64,000 bases of DNA from Ruminococcus flavefaciens (GCF_900119075.1 NZ_FPIP01000011.1:1-64000); one strand, 5' to 3'. Counted from the first letter of the stretch, positions 32,642 through 41,557 are shown. Program-made: numbers and translations. The notes: generated by a model from the letters alone, not told the origin.

Positions 32642-33976
32642 TCAGCCCATGTGTATTCCGAGAGCTTCCTTACGCTCTCGTTCCTCGGCAAGAGCCTTGC
32701 TGTCAACGTGCTCACGTGCGTACTCGGTATCCTCAGCAGGCTCGTCATCAATCATCGAAGCCATAGTTGCAACGCCGCTGACAATGCTATCAAGACCGAC
32801 TGTGAGATCACTATCCACTTGGCAACTTTCAATCTGAGCCTGTGCTTGTATTCGTCGAGCTCTTTCAGTTTCAAGCCATATTCCTCGTTCAGCTTCCCAG
32901 CCTGTGAGGACAGGTCCGCTGTTGCTTTCTTCAACTGCTCGACTGCTAAAGTCGCGGTTTCCGACGTTTGATCCAGCAGCTCTCGACAGGTCGCTATGGT
33001 ATCCCTCTGCTCGGAGCGTACTGTTTTCAGCACCTGTTCTGTATCCACTTTCGTTGCCAGCACCGAGAGTCTGGTAAGTATCTCCAGCTGCTCCTGCGAC
33101 ATCAGCTTGTTCAATTCTATCAGCGCTCTCCAGTTGGAATCGAGCACTACCACTGTCGGCTGAGTGTCCGTCGCTGCCGACAATTCCTTGTCGTACATCT
33201 GCTGTAATTCTTCTTGCTTTGAATTCATACTCCATATTCTCCTTTCGATAACGTTCGCCGTGAAGCTTATTGTCACGGCATCTCCTTCCATTAGGACAAG
33301 TATAGGTAATATACTTTCGGTTGTCCTCCCACCTTACACCGTAGCCCTGCTGCTTCATTAAGTAGCAGAACTGCTTCTTGCTTTTGGCTTGCTTCATGAC
33401 TTGGTTTATGGCATTCATCAGCTCCCACTTGAAGCTCTCGCCGCGCTTGGCTGACCTGTATTCGTTGTCAGAGAGAAAGTCTTTATTCATTTTCTTCTTG
33501 GGAGCATCGAGGACATGAACTCCGTAGCGCTGACAGATCTCATCGCTGAGCTTCATCAGCTCCTCTACGCTCTCCTTGTTGGAATGATACTTCTTTCCGT
33601 CCTCAAAGCTCACAGAGTTGAACACGAAGTGTGAGTGGATATGCTCTCTGTCAATATGAGTTGCCACTACACACTCATACTTTCCGAAGGCTTTCTCCGC
33701 AAGCTCCACTGCAATTTTGTGTGCAAGCTCGGGTTCAATTCCATATCCGCTCGGAAAGCTCTGCACCAGATGATAGTACAGACGACCGTCATGCTTGTGG
33801 TAAAGATTCTTAGTCGCTGTCATTTCATCGAGCGCTGTCTCGGGCGAGCAGTTAACTCCTGTCACGAAACGCTTCTCCTCGGATTCGGTCTTCTCCTTTC
33901 TGCTGACGTAGTTGAGGACGTTTTTCATTCCGCCAGCGGTCTGAGTTTTGTTGTTTATGAAATGGATTATGGGCAT
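32642..33976 (-). CDS. relaxase / mobilization nuclease
   Basis: 444 aa. The N-terminal half is a MOBP-type relaxase: the catalytic Tyr is probably in NYVSRKEKT or YYHLVQSF, and the metal-binding motif is ATHIDREHIHSHFVFNSV (HxxxxHxH) near 103-120, followed by DGKKYH. It nicks oriT and pilots DNA into the recipient. The C-terminal 180 residues are low complexity and overlap a second gene in another frame (32752-33228). Start: ATG overlapping the mobC stop (TGATG); a GTG just before is less likely. Confidence 0.9.
   Translation of the reverse strand: MPIIHFINNKTQTAGGMKNVLNYVSRKEKTESEEKRFVTGVNCSPETALDEMTATKNLYHKHDGRLYYHLVQSFPSGYGIEPELAHKIAVELAEKAFGKYECVVATHIDREHIHSHFVFNSVSFEDGKKYHSNKESVEELMKLSDEICQRYGVHVLDAPKKKMNKDFLSDNEYRSAKRGESFKWELMNAINQVMKQAKSKKQFCYLMKQQGYGVRWEDNRKYITYTCPNGRRCRDNKLHGERYRKENMEYEFKARRITADVRQGIVGSDGHSADSGSARFQLESADRIEQADVAGAAGDTYQTLGAGNESGYRTGAENSTLRAEGYHSDLSRAAGSNVGNRDFSSRAVEESNSGPVLTGWEAERGIWLETERARRIQAQAQIESCQVDSDLTVGLDSIVSGVATMASMIDDEPAEDTEYAREHVDSKALAEERERKEALGIHMG
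32752..33228 (-). CDS. MobB-like protein nested out of frame in the relaxase gene
   Basis: 158 aa read in a different frame within the relaxase 3' half. AAAGGAG lies 10 bases before its ATG. The protein is a long helical, heptad-like region (LLDQTSETATLAVEQLKKATADLS...) followed by a membrane helix (WIVISQSVLIALSAALQLWL) at the extreme C-terminus. An overlapping helical mob protein with a membrane helix is also the layout of mobB within mobA in RSF1010, where MobB helps relaxase reach the transfer channel. Functional identity is inferred. Confidence 0.65.
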   Translation of the reverse strand: MNSKQEELQQMYDKELSAATDTQPTVVVLDSNWRALIELNKLMSQEQLEILTRLSVLATKVDTEQVLKTVRSEQRDTIATCRELLDQTSETATLAVEQLKKATADLSSQAGKLNEEYGLKLKELDEYKHRLRLKVAKWIVISQSVLIALSAALQLWLR

Positions 33977-34287
33977 CACTTCACCACCTTTGCTATCTCA
34001 CAGACTGCCGCTGTCACTGCCCTGTGCTGTTCAATAAGCTCGTCCAGTCTGACAGAGTGCAGCCTTCCTTCGTGAGCCAGCATTGCTATCTGATTGAGGT
34101 TCCGACCGATAGCTTTCTGTTGCTTGACAACTTCGTCCAGTCCGTCTGCCACGACGATTTTCTTATCGAGTGCCGATCTGAGAATGAAGTCGCTGAGGGA
34201 CAGCTTGTGCCGCTGAGCCTTGTTGTGTATACGCTCGTACTCGTCATCGGTACAGCGGATAGTGATCGTTCTGTTGCGTTTTCTCAT
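33976..34287 (-). CDS. MobC-family relaxosome accessory protein
   Basis: 103 aa. It begins with a ribbon-helix-helix strand (RNRTITIRCTDDEYERI) and ends with the MobC motif KAIGRNLNQIAMLAHEG. It binds oriT and opens the nic region for the relaxase. It is translationally coupled to the relaxase through TGATG. The ATG follows AAAGGAG. Confidence 0.88.
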   Translation of the reverse strand: MRKRNRTITIRCTDDEYERIHNKAQRHKLSLSDFILRSALDKKIVVADGLDEVVKQQKAIGRNLNQIAMLAHEGRLHSVRLDELIEQHRAVTAAVCEIAKVVK

Positions 34288-34615
34288 TGTATCACGCTCC
34301 TTTCTTTGTGCGATTTTTAAGAGGGGGCTCGGGGTTCGCCCCGACCAGCAAGCGTTCGGCGGACTGCCGAATGCGATGCTGGCATTTCATACTTTCGTTG
34401 CCGGTACTGCTCCGTCAGCGGTAGTTTTTTCCTTATGCCAATGGTGCCCACATTCGCTCGACGTTGCGCGACAATCGCTTTTGTGTACACGGGTGGGATA
34501 ACTACCCGATTTCTGTATCGGCGGCAAAAATGGGCGCTTTTGTGCGTGACAGTAACTCTGCCGTGACAGTAACTCTACCGACACAAAAACCTACCGACAC
34601 GCCCCGCAGATGAAG
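34288..34615. other. putative oriT region with hairpins and direct repeats
   Basis: The 328 bp between mobC and repA hold no gene but several structures: CGGGG-TTCG-CCCCG (about 34330), TTCGGC-GGACT-GCCGAA (about 34354-34370), CGGGT/ACCCG (about 34490-34508), and near repA a series CGTGACAGTAACTCTGC, CGTGACAGTAACTCTAC, CGACACAAAAACCTAC, CGACACG. The position beside mobC is where oriT is expected. The nic site cannot be fixed by eye; the direct repeats may be iterons. Confidence 0.5.
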
Positions 34616-35659
34616 CTATATAGAGCTTTGTGAGCTGTCAGGCAGTGCCTGCGTGACGGTAACATTTCTACCGTCACTACTGTCACGCTCGCCGTTGTAA
34701 TGAAGAATAATAACTCGACCTTTGTGAACTCTTTCGTACTTGAATTCAATTCCGTACTTGCTGAGTTCATAACCATTCTGTACTAAATCGCGCGTTACTC
34801 TGTTCGGATAAATGACCTCATCGGTAACTGTTTTTAACTCTTCAACCAACTCAGTTGCAGTACCTTCAAAGTGGATTCTCTCTTTGATGAAAAGATAAAC
34901 AGCAGAGAGTACAATATTGTCTTGACTCTTCTTCGGTGTAGCTTCGTTCTCAACTATCCAGCGCATGACATCGGTATCGAAATGCATTCGCAGTTCAGTG
35001 TATTCAATGTCACGCCCCTGACAATACATAATAGCTTTTCCTGAGCCGCACTTTGTTTCTTTGAGCGCAAAGTTTCCATCAGTAGCACCGCCGATACCTG
35101 TGCTGCCTGTCATCATATTGAACGGATTATCGTCCTTAGCTTTTCGCATATGATGTATCATCAGTATGCATATACCTAAGCGGTATGCGACTTGTTTGAG
35201 TGCGATCAGTTCTGCATAATCACTGCCGTAGCTCGACTCAACATTGCTGCGCACCATTTGCATTACATCGACAACAACTATTTTCAAGTCATCGTGATCT
35301 TTCTTGAATGCTTCTATCTGTTCTTCGAGACCTTCACCGATTTTATCAGCGGCAAGTGCAAAGTGCAGATTCTCAATCGGTTCGGCGTTCATCTGAAACA
35401 ATCTGCGCTGTAGTCGCTGATAGTTATCCTCGAGACAAAGATACAAAGCAGTTCCCTGAATAGTATCACGTCCGAGTACAGGAACTCCTGTTGCAATGCT
35501 GAGGCAAATATCCATTGCCATCCACGACTTGCCTACCTTCTGCGCACCTGCAAGGACGTACAGTCCCTGCGTAAGAAGTCCGTCAATGATGAACTCCTTC
35601 GGCTTGAATACTGTTGACAGTATTTCTTCTGCGGTTTTTGTCTGTAATATATTACTCAT
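34616..35659 (-). CDS. RepA-like AAA ATPase (RecA-fold helicase)
   Basis: 347 aa. Walker A in LAGAQKVGKSWMAMD (about 38-46), Walker B in KIVVVDVMQM, ILMIHHMRKAK and SGSTGIGGATD-type loops match the AAA_25/RSF1010 RepA group of hexameric helicases. A winged-helix-like C-terminal region follows (YPNRVTRDLVQNGYELS). It probably supports element replication during mobilization or regulates it. The last codons lie in the repeat-rich segment bordering oriT. Confidence 0.8.
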   Translation of the reverse strand: MSNILQTKTAEEILSTVFKPKEFIIDGLLTQGLYVLAGAQKVGKSWMAMDICLSIATGVPVLGRDTIQGTALYLCLEDNYQRLQRRLFQMNAEPIENLHFALAADKIGEGLEEQIEAFKKDHDDLKIVVVDVMQMVRSNVESSYGSDYAELIALKQVAYRLGICILMIHHMRKAKDDNPFNMMTGSTGIGGATDGNFALKETKCGSGKAIMYCQGRDIEYTELRMHFDTDVMRWIVENEATPKKSQDNIVLSAVYLFIKERIHFEGTATELVEELKTVTDEVIYPNRVTRDLVQNGYELSKYGIEFKYERVHKGRVIILHYNGERDSSDGRNVTVTQALPDSSQSSI

Positions 35660-35779
35660 AGCATTCCTCCTTTCCCATGAGATTCCCGAACACAGCCGAC
35701 AGCTTTTTTCGTTACGGGCAACTGCTCGAGCAAACTATTTGTGTGGGCTGTATCGGGCGGATTTTTACTCTCCACAAGT

Positions 35780-35823
35780 AAAAATGTGGGAGCAGTATCC
35801 TTTATGCAAATCGACCTGTTTTT
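35780..35823. repeat. direct repeat AAAAATGTGGGAGCAGTATC, copy 1
   Basis: This stretch of about 44 bases recurs with a few changes at 36014-36057. Both copies share AAAAATGTGGGAGCAGTATC, then CCTTT and a CTGTTTTT end. Copy 1 also has TTATGCAAA/TTTTGCATAA arms. It lies in the non-coding 940 bp before the DUF6076-like gene. Confidence 0.7.
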
Positions 35824-36013
35824 GCATAAGATTTTGACCGCTCTGAAACATTTTCCGAAACACAAATTCTTTTTTATGAGAACTGACCTTTTCTCACTAA
35901 ATGATAAAAACAGCTGCACTGCCCATAGAATAGAGCTTTGCAGTCATTTCAACTCAAAGCTGTTATGGTGACAGTTTTGAATGTTTTTCAATCAAAAATT
36001 CGCGTTTCAGAAT

Positions 36014-36057
36014 AAAAATGTGGGAGCAGTATCCTTTTTACAATTTGAACTGTTTTT
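36014..36057. repeat. direct repeat AAAAATGTGGGAGCAGTATC, copy 2
   Basis: Second copy, 234 bp from the first. An ORF that starts here (MWEQYP...) has no RBS and is composition-driven, so it is not annotated. Confidence 0.7.
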
Positions 36058-36069
36058 GGCACATAGATC

Positions 36070-36440
36070 AGACACATCACGAACGGGTCAGTACAAAAGT
36101 GCGCGACACATCAAGGACCTGCTGCGAACCCACAGTGGTATCCGCCGCACTCTTGCCTGACCGAATCAGAAGCCGTCCGACTGCACATCGGACTCATAGG
36201 CAGCTTAAATGCTCGGCTGCCCCGGCACACTCCCATTGCCTGCGACGGTTTTATCACGCTCGGACTGTGGCTGAGTGTAAGTATCCGTTCCCGACTTTCA
36301 TCGCTTACTTCACATCTGCGCTATGTGAAACCAGAGATGTTATCGCTCGCTCTTTCGAGGTCACCGCGCATCTCTGGGCTGATACGGCTCACCGCCCCAC
36401 CATCGGAAACAACGTAACTCCTGATCCCATATTCAATTTT
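36070..36440. ncRNA. GC-rich structured non-coding region, candidate RNA
   Basis: No convincing ORF, but hairpins are dense: GTCCGA/TCGGAC (36175-36193), GGCAGC/GCTGCC (36199-36221), TTCACAT/ATGTGAA (36309-36329), and a 9-bp stem CCAGAGATG/CATCTCTGG (36331-36377) that encloses an inner CTCG/CGAG hairpin. The region is more GC-rich than its surroundings. The strand is not known, and no known RNA family was recognised. It might be a replication or incompatibility RNA of the element. Confidence 0.35.
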
Positions 36441-36512
36441 CAAGTTTCTGTCCAAGTCCAAAGGCTCTTCCTCAGTATCAATCATAACAGACTTTTTTCA
36501 TAGAATAAATGC

Positions 36513-36549
36513 GAAATGAAACTCGAAAGATTTTTTAAACTTTCATTTC
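36513..36549. promoter_or_regulatory. inverted repeat upstream of the DUF6076-like gene
   Basis: GAAATGAAA / TTTCATTTC, 9 bp each, 19 bp apart, 50 bp before the gene and close to a TATACT -10 candidate (36590). It could be an operator. Confidence 0.35.
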
Positions 36550-36616
36550 AAAATGACTATCTTTTTTATCTGAGATGTGATATACTATACCTAACGAACG
36601 AATGGAGGCGGTATCA

Positions 36617-37618
36617 TTGTTTTTAAGTCGCGGCTTATATGTATTTCCAAGTGAGAACTTAATAAGACGATTTATGTTTGACGGTCAGGAGGCAACTGAG
36701 CTGCCTGCAATAACATTTGAACAGCAGTTGATAGACTTCCTTGAGATTGATTTGACGCCGTTTAACAGACTTCTTGATAAACTAAAAGCACATACCAAAG
36801 AGAACACCAGCCCAGATGAACTTTTGGGCGTATGCCGAGCTGTTGGATATACTGCTGAGATCTTTTGCCAAGAAGAACCTGTTTACAGCTTTCTGCTGTG
36901 TACAAAGCTGTATGTTGACAGTTATGATATATCAAGTTATGAAGAGCTTTTTGAGCATAAGGATCACGCTGTTGAAATGCTGCGAGATATGGTACACACT
37001 CAAAACATTTTCTTCACTATCGCCGATGCGTATTGCAGGTTCGAGGGTAGTCACGAAGAGAAGACAACCAAGGCATTCTTAGGCAGAGAAACAATTTTCA
37101 AGTGCCAGTTTGAACAAGTCATTGCTCATACAGATGTCAGCACGGAAATGTTTCAGATGACAAGACCTAGGCTACCATACAGCAGAGGTTATCGCTTTGA
37201 CAATCTGCCTGCCTATATATGGTATGTTTTTCTGAACGCAATGGAATATGATACGGGTTTCAGTCAGTGCGACTACTGCGGACATTTCTTCAAACCCAGG
37301 ACAAAGAAAAAGACCCGATACTGTGATCGAGTCAGGACTGAGGACGGACGTACCTGTAAGCAGATAGGTCCGCAGCAGATATATAAATTCAGACTTCAGC
37401 ACAGTGAGCTGCTGGCTGACTATGACAGAGCTATCAATCGCAATTACAGGCGAGTGGAGCGCTACGAACTAAAACTCGGAGACGAAAAGCAGGGCAAGGA
37501 CTTGTCCTATAACGATTATGCCGACTGGCTCAGGGAGCTTCATACTGCGAAGATGTCTTTCATGTCAGGAGAGATATCGGAGGAAGAGTTCAAGAAGGCT
37601 ATTCATCATTTGGATTAA
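36617..37618 (+). CDS. DUF6076-like protein with C-terminal zinc ribbon
   Basis: About 333 aa. The N-terminal 200 residues are helical without known motifs. The C-terminal part has CDYCGHFFKPRTKKKTRYCDR followed by a further Cys, a zinc-knuckle module seen in DUF6076 proteins of Firmicutes mobile elements. Function unknown. The in-frame TTG at 36617 is favoured because GGAGG lies 8 bases before it; an ATG at 36602 has no RBS. It is transcribed away from the mob region, towards the restriction genes. Confidence 0.55.
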   Translation: MFLSRGLYVFPSENLIRRFMFDGQEATELPAITFEQQLIDFLEIDLTPFNRLLDKLKAHTKENTSPDELLGVCRAVGYTAEIFCQEEPVYSFLLCTKLYVDSYDISSYEELFEHKDHAVEMLRDMVHTQNIFFTIADAYCRFEGSHEEKTTKAFLGRETIFKCQFEQVIAHTDVSTEMFQMTRPRLPYSRGYRFDNLPAYIWYVFLNAMEYDTGFSQCDYCGHFFKPRTKKKTRYCDRVRTEDGRTCKQIGPQQIYKFRLQHSELLADYDRAINRNYRRVERYELKLGDEKQGKDLSYNDYADWLRELHTAKMSFMSGEISEEEFKKAIHHLD

Positions 37619-37808
37619 TAATAAATCTCTAATGTTACCATTGATAAAACATCAATGCTATACCTAACAAGCGCATTGAATAGCTTCGGAGTATAATCTT
37701 CTTAAGATAAGATTGAAATTCATCTATTATGCGTTGACTTTGTATTTATTATGTGATACAATAAAAATGGATAATTATATGTGTTTTTATTGGCGAATAG
37801 GAGTTAAA

Positions 37809-38834
37809 ATGCGGTATATCGGTGGAAAAAGTCTTTTGTTAGAAAATATCAATAATGTAATAACGTCCGAGATACCGGAAGTTTCATCGGTCGTTGATCT
37901 GTTTGCAGGATCCGGGATAGTTTCAAACAGTTTCAAGTCTAATGGGTACAGAACAATCAGCAATGACTTCCTTTTTTTCAGCTATGTAATGTCCAGAGCA
38001 TCTATCGGGTTGAACAGAAAACCTTCTTTCAAGAAGTTGGGCATTGAAGATCCTATTAGGTATCTGAATGCATTGACTCTTGCTGACACTAGTTTTGAAA
38101 TCGACCAATGCTTCATTTACAACAATTATAGTCCTGTTGGTAATTGTGAAAGAATGTATTTTCAGCCCGAAAATGCAATGAAAATTGATATTGTCAGACT
38201 AACTATCGAAAAATGGCACACCGATGAACTTATCTCGGAAGATGAATACTTCTATCTTCTTTCGGCTCTTATTAACGCTGTCCCATTTGTTTCAAACATA
38301 ACCGGTGTTTACGCTGCTTATCTTAAATTCTGGGACGAACGTACATATAAAACGCTTGAATTGACCGAACCAGTTATCACAAGCAACGGAAAGAAAAATG
38401 AATGTTATAATTCAAATTATACCGAGTTATTGTCAAAAAAGTGTGACCTGCTGTATGCCGATCCACCGTATAATTCAAGGGAGTATCTGCCTAATTATCA
38501 CATTCTTGAAACAATTGCACGATACGATTATCCTGAAATACATGGCGTAACAGGAATGCGGAATTATGATGATCAGAAATCAGTATTCTGCAAGAAAGGC
38601 ACTGTTGCGTCTGCTTTTGAAACGATGATAAGAGATTGCCAAAGCAAGTACATACTTATAAGCTATAACAACGAAGCATTACTGTCAACCGAAGCACTCT
38701 CTGATATTTGCAGACGTTACGCAATAGGTGACAGTTTCAAGCTGTTTGAGTATAGCTATCGGAGATACAAGAACAAGATCCCGAATAATACAGCAGGGCT
38801 CAAAGAACAGTTATACCTTTTGAGGAGGCATTGA
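37809..38834 (+). CDS. D12-class adenine-N6 DNA methyltransferase, M.FokI N-half-like
   Basis: 341 aa from the ATG behind AGGAG (upstream codons excluded). It starts RYIGGKSLLLENI with the SAM motif VDLFAGSG and has the catalytic LLYADPPYNSREY, then NYHILETIARYDYP and GVTGMRNYDDQKS, a pattern of one half of the double M.FokI enzyme. It should methylate adenine in one strand of the asymmetric site. The next gene starts 1 bp after its stop. In M.FokI the two halves are fused; here they are separate. Confidence 0.85.
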   Translation: MRYIGGKSLLLENINNVITSEIPEVSSVVDLFAGSGIVSNSFKSNGYRTISNDFLFFSYVMSRASIGLNRKPSFKKLGIEDPIRYLNALTLADTSFEIDQCFIYNNYSPVGNCERMYFQPENAMKIDIVRLTIEKWHTDELISEDEYFYLLSALINAVPFVSNITGVYAAYLKFWDERTYKTLELTEPVITSNGKKNECYNSNYTELLSKKCDLLYADPPYNSREYLPNYHILETIARYDYPEIHGVTGMRNYDDQKSVFCKKGTVASAFETMIRDCQSKYILISYNNEALLSTEALSDICRRYAIGDSFKLFEYSYRRYKNKIPNNTAGLKEQLYLLRRH

Positions 38835-38835
38835 T

Positions 38836-39684
38836 ATGGCTGTTAAAGCACCTTTTAATTATATAGGAAATAAATACAGGATAATAAACTCCATTCAGGA
38901 GTGCTTTCCTGAGCATATAGATACATTTGTTGACCTGTTTTGCGGTGGCTGTGATGTAAGCATCAATACCGTTGCAAACAACATATATGCCAATGACATA
39001 AATTATCATGTTATAGGAATCCTCCAGGAGTTTCAGAAGCATGATGCCCAGTATATTCTCGACTACATTGATACAACAATAGAAAAATGGCAGCTCAGCA
39101 AGACCAACGAGAATGGATACAAGCTGTTTCGTGACCATTACAATCAGACCAAGAATCCCCTTGACCTTTATGTGCTGATGTGTTTTAGTTTCAATTATCA
39201 GTTCAGGTTCAACAGCAGCCACGATTATAATAATCCGTTCGGCAGAAACAGAAGCAGTTTTAATGATGTTATGAGAAGCAATCTTATTCTTTTCAAGGAG
39301 CAGATAGGTGACATTCATTTTTCTGCATTGGATTTCTGTGATTTCGATTATGACATTCTTCATACAGGGGATTTCCTGTATGCAGACCCGCCGTACCTTC
39401 TGACCTGTGGCAGTTATAACGATGGCAAAAGAGGATTCCGTGGCTGGACAGAAAAAGACGACCTCGACCTTATGCGTATCCTTACCGAATTGTCAGACCG
39501 TGGTGTCAACTTTGCTCTGTCTAACGTTATCGAGCATAAAGGCAGCACTAACGATGCTTTGATAGAGTGGATAGCTGACAATGGCTATACCGTACACGGT
39601 ATCAACTTCAATTATAATAACTGCAATTATCATACGAACAATCGTGAAAACGTGACCAAAGAGGTTTTGATAACGAACTACTGA
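38836..39684 (+). CDS. D12-class adenine-N6 DNA methyltransferase, second half
   Basis: 282 aa. The order is the same: FNYIGNKYRIINSI, VDLFCGGCDVSIN, substrate domain, FLYADPPYLLTCGSYND with DPPY, RGFRGWTEKDD and FALSNVIEHKG. It is similar to Dam/DpnM-like enzymes and presumably modifies the adenine on the other strand of the site. It sits between the first methyltransferase and the nuclease in a tight operon. Confidence 0.85.
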   Translation: MAVKAPFNYIGNKYRIINSIQECFPEHIDTFVDLFCGGCDVSINTVANNIYANDINYHVIGILQEFQKHDAQYILDYIDTTIEKWQLSKTNENGYKLFRDHYNQTKNPLDLYVLMCFSFNYQFRFNSSHDYNNPFGRNRSSFNDVMRSNLILFKEQIGDIHFSALDFCDFDYDILHTGDFLYADPPYLLTCGSYNDGKRGFRGWTEKDDLDLMRILTELSDRGVNFALSNVIEHKGSTNDALIEWIADNGYTVHGINFNYNNCNYHTNNRENVTKEVLITNY

Positions 39685-39696
39685 TCGGAGGATATT

Positions 39697-41424
39697 ATGG
39701 CTGAAAAAAGAACTTTTGGGTGGGTGCAAGAAGCGTACACAATATCAAATCTCAAAAATGTTGTAAGGGTATTTGTCCTTGATTCAGCGGTCAACAAAAA
39801 ACTGAGAGAAGATAAAATACCGAGACTGATCTCCGATGAGTATCATAAGGACGATATGATAAAGCACCTTAGTGCGGCTAAAATGCAGATACCTTATACC
39901 CTACTGAAAGGAAAAGGGACACCAAAGGGCTATACTCGCACTAATGCACCATGTTCAGGCATTATTCAGGCAGTACTGCCTGGTCAGAGAAAAGAATATC
40001 AGAGTGACTGGCCTGCTGATTCTTTTCTCAGGTGGGCTGTAAGCATTGGATTTCTGAATTACGATCGTGATAAAGATACTTGCAGTATAAGTGAGCTTGG
40101 TTATAGATATGCTGTTTCAGCTGATGACAGCAAAGAAGAAAAGGAAATATTGACCGAAGCATTTTTATCCTATCCGCCTGTGTGCCGTATTCTTAGTTTG
40201 CTTGAAGACGGAAAGAGTATGACCAAATTTGAAATAGGCTGTCAGCTCGGTTTTGTAGGTGAAGCCGGTTTCACATCAATACCACAGGCATTAATTCTTC
40301 AAGGGCTGAATACAGCCACAACAACTGACGAGAGAAATAAACTTCTATCGGATACCGAGGGAACGTCGGATAAATATGTTCGTACTATCTGTGCCTGGCT
40401 GAAAAGTATGCGTTGGGTAATGCAGGTTTCAAAAGAAGTAACGGCTGATCTCGGATATATGACACATACTGATATAATAAATCAGTCCTATCAGATCACG
40501 CTTGAAGGTAAGAAGATACTCAAATATGCTACCGGAACTTCAAAATATAAACGCATTGATAAGCGTGTGATGTGGGATATGCTTGCCACCAAACCTTCTG
40601 ACAGGAATTATCTCCGCAATAGAAGAACCTATCTGATAAAGTTTCTTTCAACAACATACCGCAGCTTAGATGAAATAGTCTCTCATTTGCTGACCAAAGG
40701 TATGACCGAGGATAAAGGTACTATTTCCGACGATATTCAAGGCTTGATCAATATAGGTATCAATGTCAACAAGAACGGTGATACTTTCAAGATAATGGAT
40801 AGTATCGTAGGACTTGATATTCCTGACAGCGTAAAATCTGCTGGTGCTACAAAGTCTGATCTGTCACTGCTGAAAGATGATATACGCAAGAAGCTCAATC
40901 ATATCAATCACAAGTACCTTGTGCTTATCGACCTCGGCTTTGACGGAACTGCTGACAGAGATTATGAACTGCAAACCGCAGACCTCCTGACAAGCGAATT
41001 AGCGTTCAAGGGGGCAAGACTTGGCGATTCAAGAAAGCCTGATGTATGTGTTTACCATGATAAGAATGGTCTTATTATTGATAACAAGGCATACGGCAGC
41101 GGTTATTCTTTGCCCATAAAGCAGGCAGACGAAATGCTCAGGTACATCGAAGAAAACCAGAAGCGTGACAAGGCTCTTAATCCTAACGAGTGGTGGACGA
41201 TCTTTGATGACGCAGTAAGCAAGTTCAATTTTGCTTTTGTTTCAGGTGAGTTCACAGGAGGATTCAAGGACAGACTTGAAAATATCAGCAGAAGATCCTA
41301 CACAAACGGAGCTGCTATCAACTCTGTAAACCTGTTACTGCTTGCAGAAGAAATAAAATCAGGCAGAATTTCTTACGGAGACGCTTTTACCAAGTTTGAG
41401 TGTAATGATGAAATAATCATTTAG
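39697..41424 (+). CDS. FokI-like type IIS restriction endonuclease
   Basis: 575 aa (FokI is about 580). Similarity to FokI runs throughout: RTFGWVQ at the start, APCSGIIQA, FLRWAVSIGFLNYD, LTEAFLSYPPVCRILSLLEDG, SDKYVRTICAWL, and the nuclease domain with GDSRKPD (Asp449), IIDNKAYGSGY (Asp462, Lys464), IKQADEMLRYIEENQ and NPNEWW. The DNA-recognition lobes are N-terminal and the PD-(D/E)xK cleavage domain C-terminal. Recognition of GGATG or a close relative is predicted, not shown. It starts 13 bp after the second methyltransferase, behind GGAGG. Confidence 0.92.
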   Translation: MAEKRTFGWVQEAYTISNLKNVVRVFVLDSAVNKKLREDKIPRLISDEYHKDDMIKHLSAAKMQIPYTLLKGKGTPKGYTRTNAPCSGIIQAVLPGQRKEYQSDWPADSFLRWAVSIGFLNYDRDKDTCSISELGYRYAVSADDSKEEKEILTEAFLSYPPVCRILSLLEDGKSMTKFEIGCQLGFVGEAGFTSIPQALILQGLNTATTTDERNKLLSDTEGTSDKYVRTICAWLKSMRWVMQVSKEVTADLGYMTHTDIINQSYQITLEGKKILKYATGTSKYKRIDKRVMWDMLATKPSDRNYLRNRRTYLIKFLSTTYRSLDEIVSHLLTKGMTEDKGTISDDIQGLINIGINVNKNGDTFKIMDSIVGLDIPDSVKSAGATKSDLSLLKDDIRKKLNHINHKYLVLIDLGFDGTADRDYELQTADLLTSELAFKGARLGDSRKPDVCVYHDKNGLIIDNKAYGSGYSLPIKQADEMLRYIEENQKRDKALNPNEWWTIFDDAVSKFNFAFVSGEFTGGFKDRLENISRRSYTNGAAINSVNLLLLAEEIKSGRISYGDAFTKFECNDEIII

Positions 41425-41557
41425 TATTGATTTTTATAGTAGCTATCTAAAAGAAAAAAGTGCATCTATCGGTATCACTCTTTTTGATAAGTTTACATGG
41501 AAATATATTTTAAATTTGATATTGAGTTTATTAATAATTATAAAAGGAGTGAAAAGG

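Noticed and set aside
33976..33979. GTG as relaxase start
   Set aside because: The ATG one codon later overlaps the mobC stop in a TGATG coupling signal and is spaced well from GGTGG.
36070..36440. Group II intron fragment
   Set aside because: AGCCGTATC and GATGAAAGTC strings recalled domain V, but the order, stem and bulge of domain V are not present and there is no reverse transcriptase.
36018..36503. 161-codon plus-strand ORF (MWEQYP...)
   Set aside because: It starts inside a direct repeat, has no ribosome site, and its composition (many Arg, His, Thr, Cys) is that of a translated non-coding sequence with hairpins.
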